A DNA stretch of 64,000 nucleotides from Microbacterium pseudoresistens. GTDB lineage: Bacteria > Actinomycetota > Actinomycetes > Actinomycetales > Microbacteriaceae. The position numbers and the translations under genes are program-made. A model generated the notes under the pieces. It saw nothing but the letters and a program-made list of their open reading frames with translations, was not told where the DNA came from and did not search any database. Below are positions 34,870 to 43,655 of this stretch, piece by piece; positions within the stretch are counted from its first letter, which is position 1; each line of letters starts with the position of its first letter. The stretch is from NCBI RefSeq assembly GCF_013409745.1, contig NZ_JACCBH010000001.1:1612001-1676000 (forward strand), written 5' to 3'.

Positions 34870-36328
34870 TCGTCGTACTTCTCGATCGTGCCGACAGATC
34901 GACCAGTTGGCTGATCGGCGCGCTCTCGTCCATGGCGAGCTCGACGGGAGAGTCGTCGAACGAGTGCGTGGCGCCGTACGCATAGGCACCGTAGCCGTAG
35001 CTGTCAGGGCCCTTCGTCGGCAGCATCGTGACGACGACTCCAAGCAGCGGCACCCCGGCGGTGTCGAGGCTCTTGACGGCGCCGGCGAGCTCCTGCTTCT
35101 TCGTCTTTCCCGAGGCGGCGACGAGGATGACTCCGCTCGTCTTCTTGCCGACGACGGCGGCGTCGGTCACGCGCAACAGGGGAGGGGCGTCGATGAGGAT
35201 GTAGTCGAAGTACTCCTCGAGCGGCTGGATCACGTGATCCATGCCCGAGGATCCGAGCAGTTCGCTGGGGTTCGGGGGGATGCGTCCGCTGGGCAGCACG
35301 AACAGCTGGCCCGTACCCCATTTCTGCAGCGCGTCGGCGACGTCGATGCGGCCGATGAGCACATCGGTGAGGCCCACGCTGCCCTCGATGGACATGTAGT
35401 CCGCGATACGTGGCAGACGCAGGTCACCGTCGATCAGTGCGACGCGGGCACCGGTCTCGGCCAGAGCGATGGCGAGGTTGGCGGTCGTCGTCGACTTGCC
35501 CTCGGCGGGTCCGGCACTGGAGATCACGAAGGTGCGCGGTCCGCCGTCGACGTTGAGGAACTGCAGGTTCGTGCGCAGGGTGCGGAACGACTCCGAGCGC
35601 GGGCTGCGCGGATCCGCATGCACGATGAGGGGGCGCTTGGATGCATCGGGGTCGTACGCGATGCCGCCGAGCATGGGCTTGTCGGTGAGCTGCTCGATGT
35701 CGTGGAGCGTGTGGATGCGCACGTCGAGCACGTGCCGCAGCACGGCGATGCCGATGCCGATGGCGAGGCCGAGGATGCCGCCCAGCGCGACCAGCAGGGG
35801 CACGTTCGGGCTGGCGGGCTTGGTCGGGACCGACGCCGGGTTCGTGACGGTGACGGTCACCGGGCTCGCCGCTCCCTCCGTGGCGGGGCGCTCGAGGGTG
35901 TTCTGCACGGCGTCGGAGAAGCTCTCGGCTACGGCGTCGGCGATCTTCGCCGCCATCTCGGGGTCGGAATCGGTCGCACTGATCTCGAGCGTCACGGTGT
36001 TCAGCGGTGCGGAGGCGGTGATCGTCCCGGCGAGCTGACCGACGGTGGTGTCCAGTCGCAGGTCATCGATAACAGGGTCGAGCACGAGGGCCGTGCCAAT
36101 GATGTTGGCGTAGCTCGTGACCATCTGCCGCGCGAAGGTCGTGCCTTGCACGAGGTCGCCCGTGGCCGCGCCCTCACTGCGCACGGAGACGTAGAGCTGT
36201 GTGGACGAGACGTACTTCGGCGTCTGCATCATGGCGTAGCCGGCTCCGCCGGCGAGGCCGAGCACGAGCAGCACCAGCATCAGTATCCAATTGCGATGCA
36301 GGATGCGCAGGTAGTCGCGGAATTCCAC
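34859..36328 (-). CDS. Wzc-like polysaccharide co-polymerase/tyrosine kinase (copy 2)
   Basis: The product has 489 residues from a GTG start with GGAG upstream. It has a Wzz domain with two membrane segments (starting EFRDYLRILHRNWILMLVLL). The BY-kinase part has SSAGPAEGKSTT (Walker A), VALIDGDLRLPR (A') and ILIDAPPLLRVTDAA (B). A tyrosine-rich stretch (DSYGYGAYAYG) is followed by a ~35-residue acidic tail. It overlaps the phosphatase gene. It is clearly paralogous to 32599 and 36413. Confidence 0.93.
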   Translation of the reverse strand: MEFRDYLRILHRNWILMLVLLVLGLAGGAGYAMMQTPKYVSSTQLYVSVRSEGAATGDLVQGTTFARQMVTSYANIIGTALVLDPVIDDLRLDTTVGQLAGTITASAPLNTVTLEISATDSDPEMAAKIADAVAESFSDAVQNTLERPATEGAASPVTVTVTNPASVPTKPASPNVPLLVALGGILGLAIGIGIAVLRHVLDVRIHTLHDIEQLTDKPMLGGIAYDPDASKRPLIVHADPRSPRSESFRTLRTNLQFLNVDGGPRTFVISSAGPAEGKSTTTANLAIALAETGARVALIDGDLRLPRIADYMSIEGSVGLTDVLIGRIDVADALQKWGTGQLFVLPSGRIPPNPSELLGSSGMDHVIQPLEEYFDYILIDAPPLLRVTDAAVVGKKTSGVILVAASGKTKKQELAGAVKSLDTAGVPLLGVVVTMLPTKGPDSYGYGAYAYGATHSFDDSPVELAMDESAPISQLVDLSARSRSTTNAR

Positions 36329-36412
36329 GCGAATCGTCTCCAGTCTTTTCGGCGATCGGCCGTGGTCATTGTCCCATAAGGGCCAGATCGAGCCGTAGAA
36401 CGCGCGGTGCGT

Positions 36413-37774
36413 TCACGCCTCGGCTTTCGCATAGGCGCCGTATGCGGTGCGGTCGGCGCCGGTGGTCGGCACCATCGTCAGTACAGTGCCGAGCACGTGC
36501 GCCCCCACCTTGTCGATGCTCTCCACAGCCGAGGCAAGGCGCGGGACGGTGGTCTTGCCGGCGGCCACCGCGAGCAGCGCGCCCGTGCTGGTCTTCGCGA
36601 GCACGGCGGCGTCGGTGACGAGCAGCAGCGGAGGGGCGTCGACGATCACGACGTCGAAGACGGAAGTGAGATCGTCGATCAGGCGCGTCATGGCCGAAGA
36701 TCCCAACAGCTCGGCGGGGTTGGGCGGGCGCGTGCCCGAGGGCAGGACGAAGAGGGTTCCGCGCCCCCAGCGTTGGATGGCCTGGCTGGCAGTCAGACGC
36801 CCCGCGAGCACGTCGCTGAGGCCGATGCCACCCTCGATCCCGAGCCTGTCGGCGACGCGCGGCAGACGCAGGTCGCCGTCGACGAGCGCGACCTTCGCTC
36901 CTGTCTCGGCGACCGCGATGGCGAGGTTCACCGCTGTCGTCGTCTTTCCCTCGCCGGGCCCGGCGCTGGTGACGGTGAGGACGATCGGCTTGCCCTCCAC
37001 GGAGAAGAACTGAAGATTGGTGCGCAGCGCACGGTGCGCCTCGGCCGGCGGAGAGTGCGGGGCAGTGGTGACCACCAGCGGATGTGCGCTCGCGGTGGCG
37101 CTGAAGGGTACGGCGCCGAGCACGGGGGCTTCGGTCGCGCGCTCGACATCGCGCATCCCGTGCACGCGTGTGTCTATGACCGAACGAAGCACGGCTGCGC
37201 CGACGCCGACAGCGAGGCCGATGAGCGCGCCGAGAACCGTGGACAGCACAGGTTTCGGGGCGACCGGTGAGATCGGCACTTGGGCTGGCTGCACGATATC
37301 GATGCGGATGGGACTGGGACGGTTGGCGGAGCCGCGTTCGATCGTCTCGGTCACGGCGGAGCGGAAGCTGTCGGCTACCGCGGCGGTGACCCGCGCCGCC
37401 TGGCTGGGAGTCCGTGCGGTGACCGAGACCGTGATCGAGACGCTGTTCGGAGGGGCAGAGGCATCCACGCGGCTCGCCAGCTCGGCGGGCGTGGTGTCGA
37501 GGCCGAGGTCGTCGATCACCGGTTGCAGCACGAGCTCGCTGGAGAAGAGGGTGAGGTAGCTCGTCACGGCCTGCTGAGCGTAGCTTCGACCCAGGTTCAG
37601 CTCTGAGGAGGAGGTCTGGCTCGTCTCGGCCGCCACGTACAGCTCTGCGGATGATTGATAGCGGGGTGGGGTGAGCGATGCGAGGAGGAGTCCGGCGCTC
37701 AGGCCGATGATCGTGCAGGAGAGGATGAGCACGAGGTTGCGCCGAAGCACGCGCAGGTAATCGTGAAGGTCCAT
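36413..37774 (-). CDS. Wzc-like polysaccharide co-polymerase/tyrosine kinase (copy 3)
   Basis: The product has 453 residues and starts MDLHDYLRVLRRNLVLILSC. It has the same architecture as its two neighbours: Wzz domain, SAGPGEGKTTT (Walker A), VALVDGDLRLPR (A') and VIVDAPPLLLVTDAA (B). The C-terminus is short with few tyrosines (TAYGAYAKAEA), so autophosphorylation capacity may be reduced compared with copies 1 and 2. It is the first gene of the minus-strand group and divergent from the gene at 37875. Confidence 0.92.
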   Translation of the reverse strand: MDLHDYLRVLRRNLVLILSCTIIGLSAGLLLASLTPPRYQSSAELYVAAETSQTSSSELNLGRSYAQQAVTSYLTLFSSELVLQPVIDDLGLDTTPAELASRVDASAPPNSVSITVSVTARTPSQAARVTAAVADSFRSAVTETIERGSANRPSPIRIDIVQPAQVPISPVAPKPVLSTVLGALIGLAVGVGAAVLRSVIDTRVHGMRDVERATEAPVLGAVPFSATASAHPLVVTTAPHSPPAEAHRALRTNLQFFSVEGKPIVLTVTSAGPGEGKTTTAVNLAIAVAETGAKVALVDGDLRLPRVADRLGIEGGIGLSDVLAGRLTASQAIQRWGRGTLFVLPSGTRPPNPAELLGSSAMTRLIDDLTSVFDVVIVDAPPLLLVTDAAVLAKTSTGALLAVAAGKTTVPRLASAVESIDKVGAHVLGTVLTMVPTTGADRTAYGAYAKAEA

Positions 37775-37874
37775 GTCTCCTCAACGGATGCGACGGGTAT
37801 CCTGAACGAGGATAACCGCAGGCTGAGACATCGACGGGCGCAGGGGGGTGCGGCGTGCTGGTCCGCACGTGACT

Positions 37875-38984
37875 ATGACGACACTGGCAGAGCTCTTCCC
37901 CGGCGACGCGCGGGACCATCAGGCGACGACCCCGTTGAGCACTGACGATGAGGCGCGCGGGAAGCTTCAGCAGCTGATAGGCTCACCCGTTCAGCTGGCG
38001 GCGCCAACGGATGCACCGTCGGATCGGGGTGAGCTCCGCAGCCTCGTGGATCAGGTCGCGGCGGATGTGCGCACCACCGCGGTCGCGCCGAGAGGGTCGT
38101 TCCGCGCCCGGCGGAGCCGACGGATCAACTGGGTCAACGTGATCGCCGGAGTGGTCGCCCTGCTCGTGGTCGGCGGCACGGCGACGTTCGTCGTCGCGCA
38201 GTCCGCACGCGCGACTCCGGCAGCAACGGCCTATCAGTCATTGGTGAATGATCAGGACGATTTGGCCAGCGCCGAACAAGGGCTGGCGGCGCTGAACGAT
38301 CGGGTCCCCGCATCGATCGCCGACGACGTCTCGGCGACAGCCGCGGTCCGCAGCGCTCTCGTCGCCCTCGATGCCGAGCTGATCGACGGCGCGTCTCGCG
38401 ACGCGACCGTGGCGGCGCTCGACGCCTACGTCGGAGCCCTCCAGACGCTGAGCCTCCCGGAGATGCCGGCCGCCTACGAACGACCGGACGTCGACCCGGA
38501 ATCGCTGGCCGAGGTCGCGAGCGCGATCGATGAGGTCCGCGCGCGCGTGGTCGTCGTGGACGGCGCGATTGCAGATCTGCGGGAGGTGCGCGGGCAAGCC
38601 GATGCAGCGACGGCCACCTATCGGCAGCAGCTCGCCGCCTTCGCCGCCACCTTCACGGCGCGAGCGGAAACGGAGGACGCCGAGAACGCCCTCGCGGACC
38701 AGAGCTTCCGCGATGCTGTGTGGGCGGCGGCGGCGAGCGTCGTCGCGAACACGCTCGAGACCGACGCAGGGCGGCAGGCGGCCACGGCGTACATCGCTGC
38801 CGTGCAGGCGCTGCGCGAAGATCAGGCGCGTGCCGTCGAGGCGGTCGTCTCGGAGGAGCCGTCGTACGACGGCGGGGGAGATGGCGGCGGCGAGGAGAGT
38901 CCTGCCCCCGAGGTGCCGAGCGATCCGCCGCCCGTCACCGAGCCGGATTCGGACATCCCGACGGATCCCGTCCCCGAAGGCTGA
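37875..38984 (+). CDS. Membrane-anchored protein of unknown function
   Basis: The product has 369 residues if ATG 37875 is used; GTG 37869 or 37848 are alternatives, and no start has a good ribosome-binding site. A cytoplasmic part (~80 residues, ending RARRSRRI) precedes one membrane segment (residues ~85-108). An Ala-rich helical domain of ~200 residues, coiled-coil-like and with few aromatics, follows. The C-terminus is acidic and Pro/Gly-rich (EEPSYDGGGDGGGEESP). No family was recognised. Its place beside the Wzc genes suggests an envelope or polymer-assembly role. Confidence 0.7.
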   Translation: MTTLAELFPGDARDHQATTPLSTDDEARGKLQQLIGSPVQLAAPTDAPSDRGELRSLVDQVAADVRTTAVAPRGSFRARRSRRINWVNVIAGVVALLVVGGTATFVVAQSARATPAATAYQSLVNDQDDLASAEQGLAALNDRVPASIADDVSATAAVRSALVALDAELIDGASRDATVAALDAYVGALQTLSLPEMPAAYERPDVDPESLAEVASAIDEVRARVVVVDGAIADLREVRGQADAATATYRQQLAAFAATFTARAETEDAENALADQSFRDAVWAAAASVVANTLETDAGRQAATAYIAAVQALREDQARAVEAVVSEEPSYDGGGDGGGEESPAPEVPSDPPPVTEPDSDIPTDPVPEG

Positions 38985-39144
38985 CGGTGACGACGCGCAT
39001 CGGCCCGATCCGAATCAGTTTTCGTTCGATTCATATTCGCGTTCCGTGACGAGCGGTGTCGGTCGGTTGTGCCACGATAGTAAGGGGACGCTAAGCGAAT
39101 TCTCAGGAAGAGGTGGTCGTGGGGGCACGGCCGGAGGGACGGAA

Positions 39145-41004
39145 GTGACGGTCTCAGCGGATACGCAGGGCATCTCGACGATCACCATCAAACAGCGACG
39201 ACGGCGATTGCTCGCCGCGATCGTCGACTGCGCGGCGTGGGTCCTCGGTCTCTTCGCGGCCGTCGTTCTGCGGTTCGAGTTCGAGCCGACGTTGCTCGGA
39301 TGGATCTCCATCCTCGTGATCGCTGCGGTGGCGGTCGCGCTCCAGATCGTGATCGGGTATTTTCTCGCCCTGTATCGCGGGCGCTACCCCTACGGCTCTT
39401 TCGACGAAGTGCGAACGCTCGGGCTGGCTGTTCTCGGCGAAGCGGTGGTGCTCGCGGTCGTCGTGCTGGTATTCGGCAACGCGATCGGCGTGCCGCGCGG
39501 CACCGTCATCCTCGCGTTCCCCTTCGTATTGCTGCTCATGTTCGGCGTGCGGTACCTCGCTCGCCTCGTGCTCGAGAGCCGCCGCCGGCCGAGCGGCGAG
39601 GCCGTACCGGCGCTGGTCGTGGGCGCCGGGTACGTGGGCGACAGCGTGCTGCACAACATCACGACCGATCCGGAGTCGCCGTTCCGCGCCGTGGGAATTC
39701 TCGATGACGACCCGGCCAAGAAGAACCTGCGTCTGCGCGGCGTGCCGGTCGTGGGTCGCACCAAGAACATGGCCGATGCCGCCCGGAAGACGGGTGCGCA
39801 GGCGCTCATCATCGCCATCGCGAACATCGACAGCACGGTGCTGCGGCGACTGAGCGACGAGGCCGAAGCCGTCGGGCTGAAGGTCTCGGTGACCCCAGCT
39901 CTGTCGAGCGTTCTCAGCGGAGAGGCCTCGGTGAAGGACCTCCGCGAAGTCAGCATCGAAGACCTCATCGGCCGTCACCCCGTCGACACGAACGTGGAGC
40001 AGATCGCCGGATACATCACCGGGCGCCGCGTGCTGGTGACGGGCGCGGGCGGATCGATCGGCTCGGAACTGTGCCGTCAGCTGTCGAAGTTCGGCCCGAG
40101 CGAGCTCATGATGCTCGATCGCGATGAGACTGGCCTGCAGCTCGCCCAACTCGGCACGCTCGGTCATGGCCTCCTAGACACGAAAGACGTCGTGCTCGCC
40201 GACATCCGCGAACCCGATGCGCTTCTGAAGATCTTCCAGGAACGTCAGCCCGAGGTCGTGTTCCACGCGGCGGCGCTGAAGCACCTGCCGATGCTGGAGC
40301 AGTACCCCGATGAGGCGTGGAAGACGAACGTGCTCGGCACGCTCCACGTGCTTCAGGCGGCCCAGGCTGTGGGGGTTGGAACGTTCGTGAACGTCTCCAC
40401 CGACAAGGCCGCCAATCCCACCAGCGTGCTCGGCCACTCCAAGCGGGTGGCGGAGAAGCTCACGGCGTGGATGGGCGAAGAGACCGGCCTATGCTACCTG
40501 TCGGTGCGTTTCGGGAACGTGATAGGCAGCCGTGGTTCCATGCTTCCCACCTTCCAGCGGCTCATCGAGCAGGGTGGGCCGCTCACGGTGACTCACCCCG
40601 AGGTGACCCGCTACTTCATGACCATCCCGGAGGCTTGTCAGCTGGTGATCCAGGCCGGCGGCATCGGCCGGCCCGGGGAGATCCTCATCCTCGACATGGG
40701 AGAGCCAGTGTCGATCCTCGACGTGGCCAAGCGCATGATCTCGATGTCGGGCAAGAACATCGAGATCGTGTTCACGGGCCTGCGGCACGGAGAGAAGATG
40801 CACGAGGTGCTCGTGGGCAACCGTGAAGAGCTGGAGCGTCCGTTCCACCCGAAGGTCGCGCATACGAACGCCGACACGATCTCGCCCGAGCGTCTCGACT
40901 TCGACGGCTGGAAGGCACGCCTGGAGCAGGCACCCCGCGACAACGACACGAGCATGATCCGGCCGATCGACATCTCGACCGGGCCGGTGGAGTCGTCGTC
41001 GTGA
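39145..41004 (+). CDS. Membrane nucleotide-sugar 4,6-dehydratase, FlaA1/PglF (CapD) type
   Basis: The product has 619 residues from GTG 39145 (GGAGGG seven bases upstream). Four membrane segments lie in residues ~22-145. A first Rossmann domain (ALVVGAGYVGDSVL) follows, then the catalytic SDR domain with VLVTGAGGSIGSELC (residues ~297-310). The motif VSTDKAANPTSVLGHSKR has the Ser/Asp/Lys arrangement of the PglF branch. Expected reaction: UDP-GlcNAc to UDP-4-keto-2-acetamido-2,6-dideoxyglucose, the first step to bacillosamine. The next gene overlaps (GTGA). Confidence 0.9.
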   Translation: MTVSADTQGISTITIKQRRRRLLAAIVDCAAWVLGLFAAVVLRFEFEPTLLGWISILVIAAVAVALQIVIGYFLALYRGRYPYGSFDEVRTLGLAVLGEAVVLAVVVLVFGNAIGVPRGTVILAFPFVLLLMFGVRYLARLVLESRRRPSGEAVPALVVGAGYVGDSVLHNITTDPESPFRAVGILDDDPAKKNLRLRGVPVVGRTKNMADAARKTGAQALIIAIANIDSTVLRRLSDEAEAVGLKVSVTPALSSVLSGEASVKDLREVSIEDLIGRHPVDTNVEQIAGYITGRRVLVTGAGGSIGSELCRQLSKFGPSELMMLDRDETGLQLAQLGTLGHGLLDTKDVVLADIREPDALLKIFQERQPEVVFHAAALKHLPMLEQYPDEAWKTNVLGTLHVLQAAQAVGVGTFVNVSTDKAANPTSVLGHSKRVAEKLTAWMGEETGLCYLSVRFGNVIGSRGSMLPTFQRLIEQGGPLTVTHPEVTRYFMTIPEACQLVIQAGGIGRPGEILILDMGEPVSILDVAKRMISMSGKNIEIVFTGLRHGEKMHEVLVGNREELERPFHPKVAHTNADTISPERLDFDGWKARLEQAPRDNDTSMIRPIDISTGPVESSS

Positions 41005-42134
41005 GTGAACGGATCTACATGTCTTCCCCCGATGTGGGGCGGGCCGAAGAAGATGCAGTCGTCACCGCGATGCGCTCCGGCTGGATCGCGCCGCTCGGCC
41101 CCGACGTCGACGCCTTCGAGAGCGAACTGGCCGCGCGCGTCGGCGCGGCGCACGGCGTCGCGCTGAGCTCGGGCACGGCAGCCCTGCATCTGGGCCTGCT
41201 GACGTTAGGTGTCGGAGCGGGTGATGTGGTGGTCACCTCGACGATGACCTTCGCGGCGACCACCAATGCGATCGCCTACACCGGCGCCGAGCCGTACTTC
41301 GTCGACGCCGATCCGCAGACCGGCAATATGGATCCGTTGCTTCTGCGCGAAGCACTGGAGACGCTACGTGCGGCGGGAGAACGGGCGGCTGCGATCGTGC
41401 CCGTCGATCTGCTGGGAAAGGCCGTGGACTACACGTCGATCCAGCAGATCGCCGATGAGTTCGAGGTTCCGGTGCTGGCGGATGCCGCTGAATCCCTGGG
41501 GGCCACGCACAATGGGCAGGCCGCCGGCAGCTTCGGACGCGCTTCCATCGTCTCGTTCAACGGCAACAAGATCATGACCACCTCCGGCGGCGGCATGCTG
41601 CTCACCGACGACGAGGGGTTCGCGGGGCGGGTGCGCTATCTCGCCACCCAGGCCCGGCAACCCGTTGTTCATTACGAGCACACTGACATCGGCTATAACT
41701 ACCGCATGAGCAACCTCCTCGCCGCGCTGGGGCGTGCGCAGCTGCGCCGCCTGGACGACATGATCGCCCGTCGTCGAGAGATGCGCGAGCTGTACAAGGG
41801 ACTGTTCGCCGGGACCGCGGGAGTGGAGGTGTTCGGCGCCGAGGGCGACGAGCACGACAATGTGTGGTTGACGTCGATCCTCGTCGACGAGACCGTGACC
41901 GGATGGGCCCCGCAACTGCTGGCGGCAGCGCTTGCGGAGGACGATATCGAGAGTCGCCCACTGTGGAAGCCGATGCACCTGCAACCGGTGTTCGCCGGGT
42001 GGCGAGGGACCATCAACGGCACTTCGGAGTGCCTGTTCGAGCGCGGGTTGACCTTGCCCAGCGGTTCGGCGCTGACCGATGGCCAGCGCGCGCGCGTCTT
42101 CGACCGCATCCGGTCCTTCCTCGGTAGTCGGTGA
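41001..42134 (+). CDS. DegT/DnrJ/EryC1 (PglE-like) sugar aminotransferase
   Basis: The product has 377 residues. The PLP-binding Lys190 lies in VSFNGNKIMTTSGGGML. The phosphate-binding SSGTAALHLG and the LADAAESLGA motif are intact. The start (IYMSSPDVGRAEEDAVVTAM, ending in PLGPDVDAFE) matches PglE/PseC-type enzymes. It would add the C4 amino group to the 4-keto sugar made by the upstream dehydratase, with which it overlaps. Confidence 0.92.
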   Translation: MSERIYMSSPDVGRAEEDAVVTAMRSGWIAPLGPDVDAFESELAARVGAAHGVALSSGTAALHLGLLTLGVGAGDVVVTSTMTFAATTNAIAYTGAEPYFVDADPQTGNMDPLLLREALETLRAAGERAAAIVPVDLLGKAVDYTSIQQIADEFEVPVLADAAESLGATHNGQAAGSFGRASIVSFNGNKIMTTSGGGMLLTDDEGFAGRVRYLATQARQPVVHYEHTDIGYNYRMSNLLAALGRAQLRRLDDMIARRREMRELYKGLFAGTAGVEVFGAEGDEHDNVWLTSILVDETVTGWAPQLLAAALAEDDIESRPLWKPMHLQPVFAGWRGTINGTSECLFERGLTLPSGSALTDGQRARVFDRIRSFLGSR

Positions 42135-42138
42135 GCGT

Positions 42139-42774
42139 ATGGGCATGACTGGTCGTGCGTACGATCCGTGGAAACGAGGCCTGGACGTGGTCGGGGCGCT
42201 GATTGGTCTGGTCGTGCTCTCGCCCGTCATCGGGGTGACCGCCCTGTGCGTCGCGCTCAGGCTCGGCCGGCCCGTCGTCTTCGCCCAGCCGAGGCCAGGA
42301 CGTAACGAGCGGATCTTCACTCTGTACAAGTTCCGCTCCATGAAGGATGTTGATCATGAACGAGGACTGGTGAGCGATGAGCAGCGCCTGACGTCGTTTG
42401 GGCATGCGCTGCGAGCGACGAGCCTGGATGAGTTGCCGTCGCTGTGGAACGTCTTGCGTGGCGACATGAGCTTCGTTGGTCCGCGCCCGCTCCTCGTCGA
42501 GTACCTGGCGCGATACACGCCCGAACAGGCGCGCCGACACGAGGTTCGCCCTGGCGTTACCGGGTTGGCGCAGGCGAACGGCCGTAACGCGCTGAGTTGG
42601 GACGAGAAGTTCCGGCTCGACGTTGAGTACGTGGACCGGCGAAGCCTTGTCACGGACGCTAAGGTACTTCTCGCGACGGTGCGCTCCGTCCTCGTCCGGG
42701 AGGGGATTTCAGCGGACGGGCATGCGACGATGACTCGATTCACGGGAACGAAGGAGCGTGTCGACGATGCATGA
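42139..42774 (+). CDS. PglC-like polyprenyl-phosphate sugar-1-phosphate transferase
   Basis: The product has 211 residues. One hydrophobic re-entrant helix (VVGALIGLVVLSPVIGV) precedes the catalytic domain with TLYKFRSMKD, SLDELPSLWNVLRGDMSFVG, GPRPLLVEYL and VRPGVTGLAQANGRN. This is the small monotopic phosphoglycosyltransferase family (PglC, initiating enzyme of glycan assembly). It would attach the bacillosamine-type sugar phosphate to undecaprenyl phosphate. ATG 42145 is an alternative start. Confidence 0.92.
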   Translation: MGMTGRAYDPWKRGLDVVGALIGLVVLSPVIGVTALCVALRLGRPVVFAQPRPGRNERIFTLYKFRSMKDVDHERGLVSDEQRLTSFGHALRATSLDELPSLWNVLRGDMSFVGPRPLLVEYLARYTPEQARRHEVRPGVTGLAQANGRNALSWDEKFRLDVEYVDRRSLVTDAKVLLATVRSVLVREGISADGHATMTRFTGTKERVDDA

Positions 42775-43405
42775 TCTCGTGGTTGTAGGAGCAGGCGGCT
42801 TCGGTCGAGAGGTGCTGGACGTGGCCGACGCCATGAATTCGTACCGTGTGATAGGCGTGCTTGACGACAGTCTCACCGAGCAGAATGCCGCACGTTTACG
42901 ACAGCGGGGAATTGACTACCTCGGCGCGGTCGACTCATTTGCGGCGAAGAAGAATGATGCTCAGTTTGTCATCGGGATCGGTAGCGCGAGCGTCAGAGCA
43001 GCCATCGACAGCCGGATGACCAGCGCAGGGTTCGAAGCGGCCACGCTAGTGCACCCAGAGTCCTCGATCGGGTCACTCGTGAGCCTCGGGCCGGGAACGG
43101 TCGTTTGTGCCGGTGTCAGGATGACGACGAACGTCACGACGGGTAGACACTGCCATTTCAACCTCAACGCCACGATCGGGCACGATGTGTCGATTGATGA
43201 TTACGTGACCGTCAACCCGGGCGCGGCAGTGTCGGGAGAGGTCGAGCTTGCGGAATCGGTGCTCATCGGCGCTAACTCCTTCGTACTCCAGGGCCTCGAG
43301 ATCGGGGCGAAAAGCATCGTCGGCGCCATGGCCTGCGTCACACGGGCCGTTCCCAGTGAGGTGACGGTGGCCGGCGTTCCTGCGCGCGTGATCAGTCGGC
43401 GATAA
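42767..43405 (+). CDS. PglD/VioB-like sugar N-acyltransferase (left-handed beta-helix)
   Basis: The product has 212 residues from ATG 42767 (AAGGAG ten bases upstream). An N-terminal Rossmann-like part (LVVVGAGGFGREVLDVADAM) binds the sugar nucleotide. The hexapeptide-repeat helix follows, with the likely catalytic His in NATIGHDVSIDD and ending GVPARVISRR. It acylates the C4 amine of a UDP-amino sugar. The neighbours (ACP, ketoreductase, KAS III) suggest that the acyl donor may be an acyl-ACP rather than acetyl-CoA. Base use is less GC-rich than the genes before 42000. Confidence 0.85.
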   Translation: MHDLVVVGAGGFGREVLDVADAMNSYRVIGVLDDSLTEQNAARLRQRGIDYLGAVDSFAAKKNDAQFVIGIGSASVRAAIDSRMTSAGFEAATLVHPESSIGSLVSLGPGTVVCAGVRMTTNVTTGRHCHFNLNATIGHDVSIDDYVTVNPGAAVSGEVELAESVLIGANSFVLQGLEIGAKSIVGAMACVTRAVPSEVTVAGVPARVISRR

Positions 43406-43420
43406 CGTGCAGGGCTCAGG

Positions 43421-43426
43421 TAGTCT
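43421..43426 (+). promoter_or_regulatory. Putative -10 box (TAGTCT), leaderless ACP gene
   Basis: TANNNT ends six bases before the GTG of the acyl carrier protein gene, so the three-gene cassette may have its own promoter. Confidence 0.5.
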
Positions 43427-43432
43427 GATTTC

Positions 43433-43645
43433 GTGAACCATGATGAATTCCTGAAGCTCGTCGCTGAAATCCTTGAAATCGAAGAGGTGGCTGAGAATGC
43501 CGATCTTGAAGATCTTGGCTGGGACTCGCTTTCCAACTTGAACTTCATCGCCGAGGTCGATGAACGTGCGAACATCGCCGTCGATGCTGACAAACTGTCT
43601 GAAGCGCGTACCGTGACGGACCTATTTTCCCTACTCAACGCGTGA
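43433..43645 (+). CDS. Acyl carrier protein
   Basis: The product has 70 acidic residues. The phosphopantetheine attachment Ser32 lies in LEDLGWDSLSNLNFIAEVDE. Helix pattern and length are typical of ACPs. It is unlikely to be the housekeeping ACP, because it sits in a sugar locus next to dedicated ketoreductase and ketoacyl synthase genes. A hand count of bases 43441-43500 gives 28 G+C of 60, far below the ribosomal genes, suggesting transfer. Confidence 0.92.
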   Translation: MNHDEFLKLVAEILEIEEVAENADLEDLGWDSLSNLNFIAEVDERANIAVDADKLSEARTVTDLFSLLNA

Positions 43646-43655
43646 GTGAACATCT

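Noticed and set aside
34598..36379. Plus-strand frame of 593 codons
   Set aside because: Antisense to the Wzc-like gene and the phosphatase gene, with no protein-like pattern.
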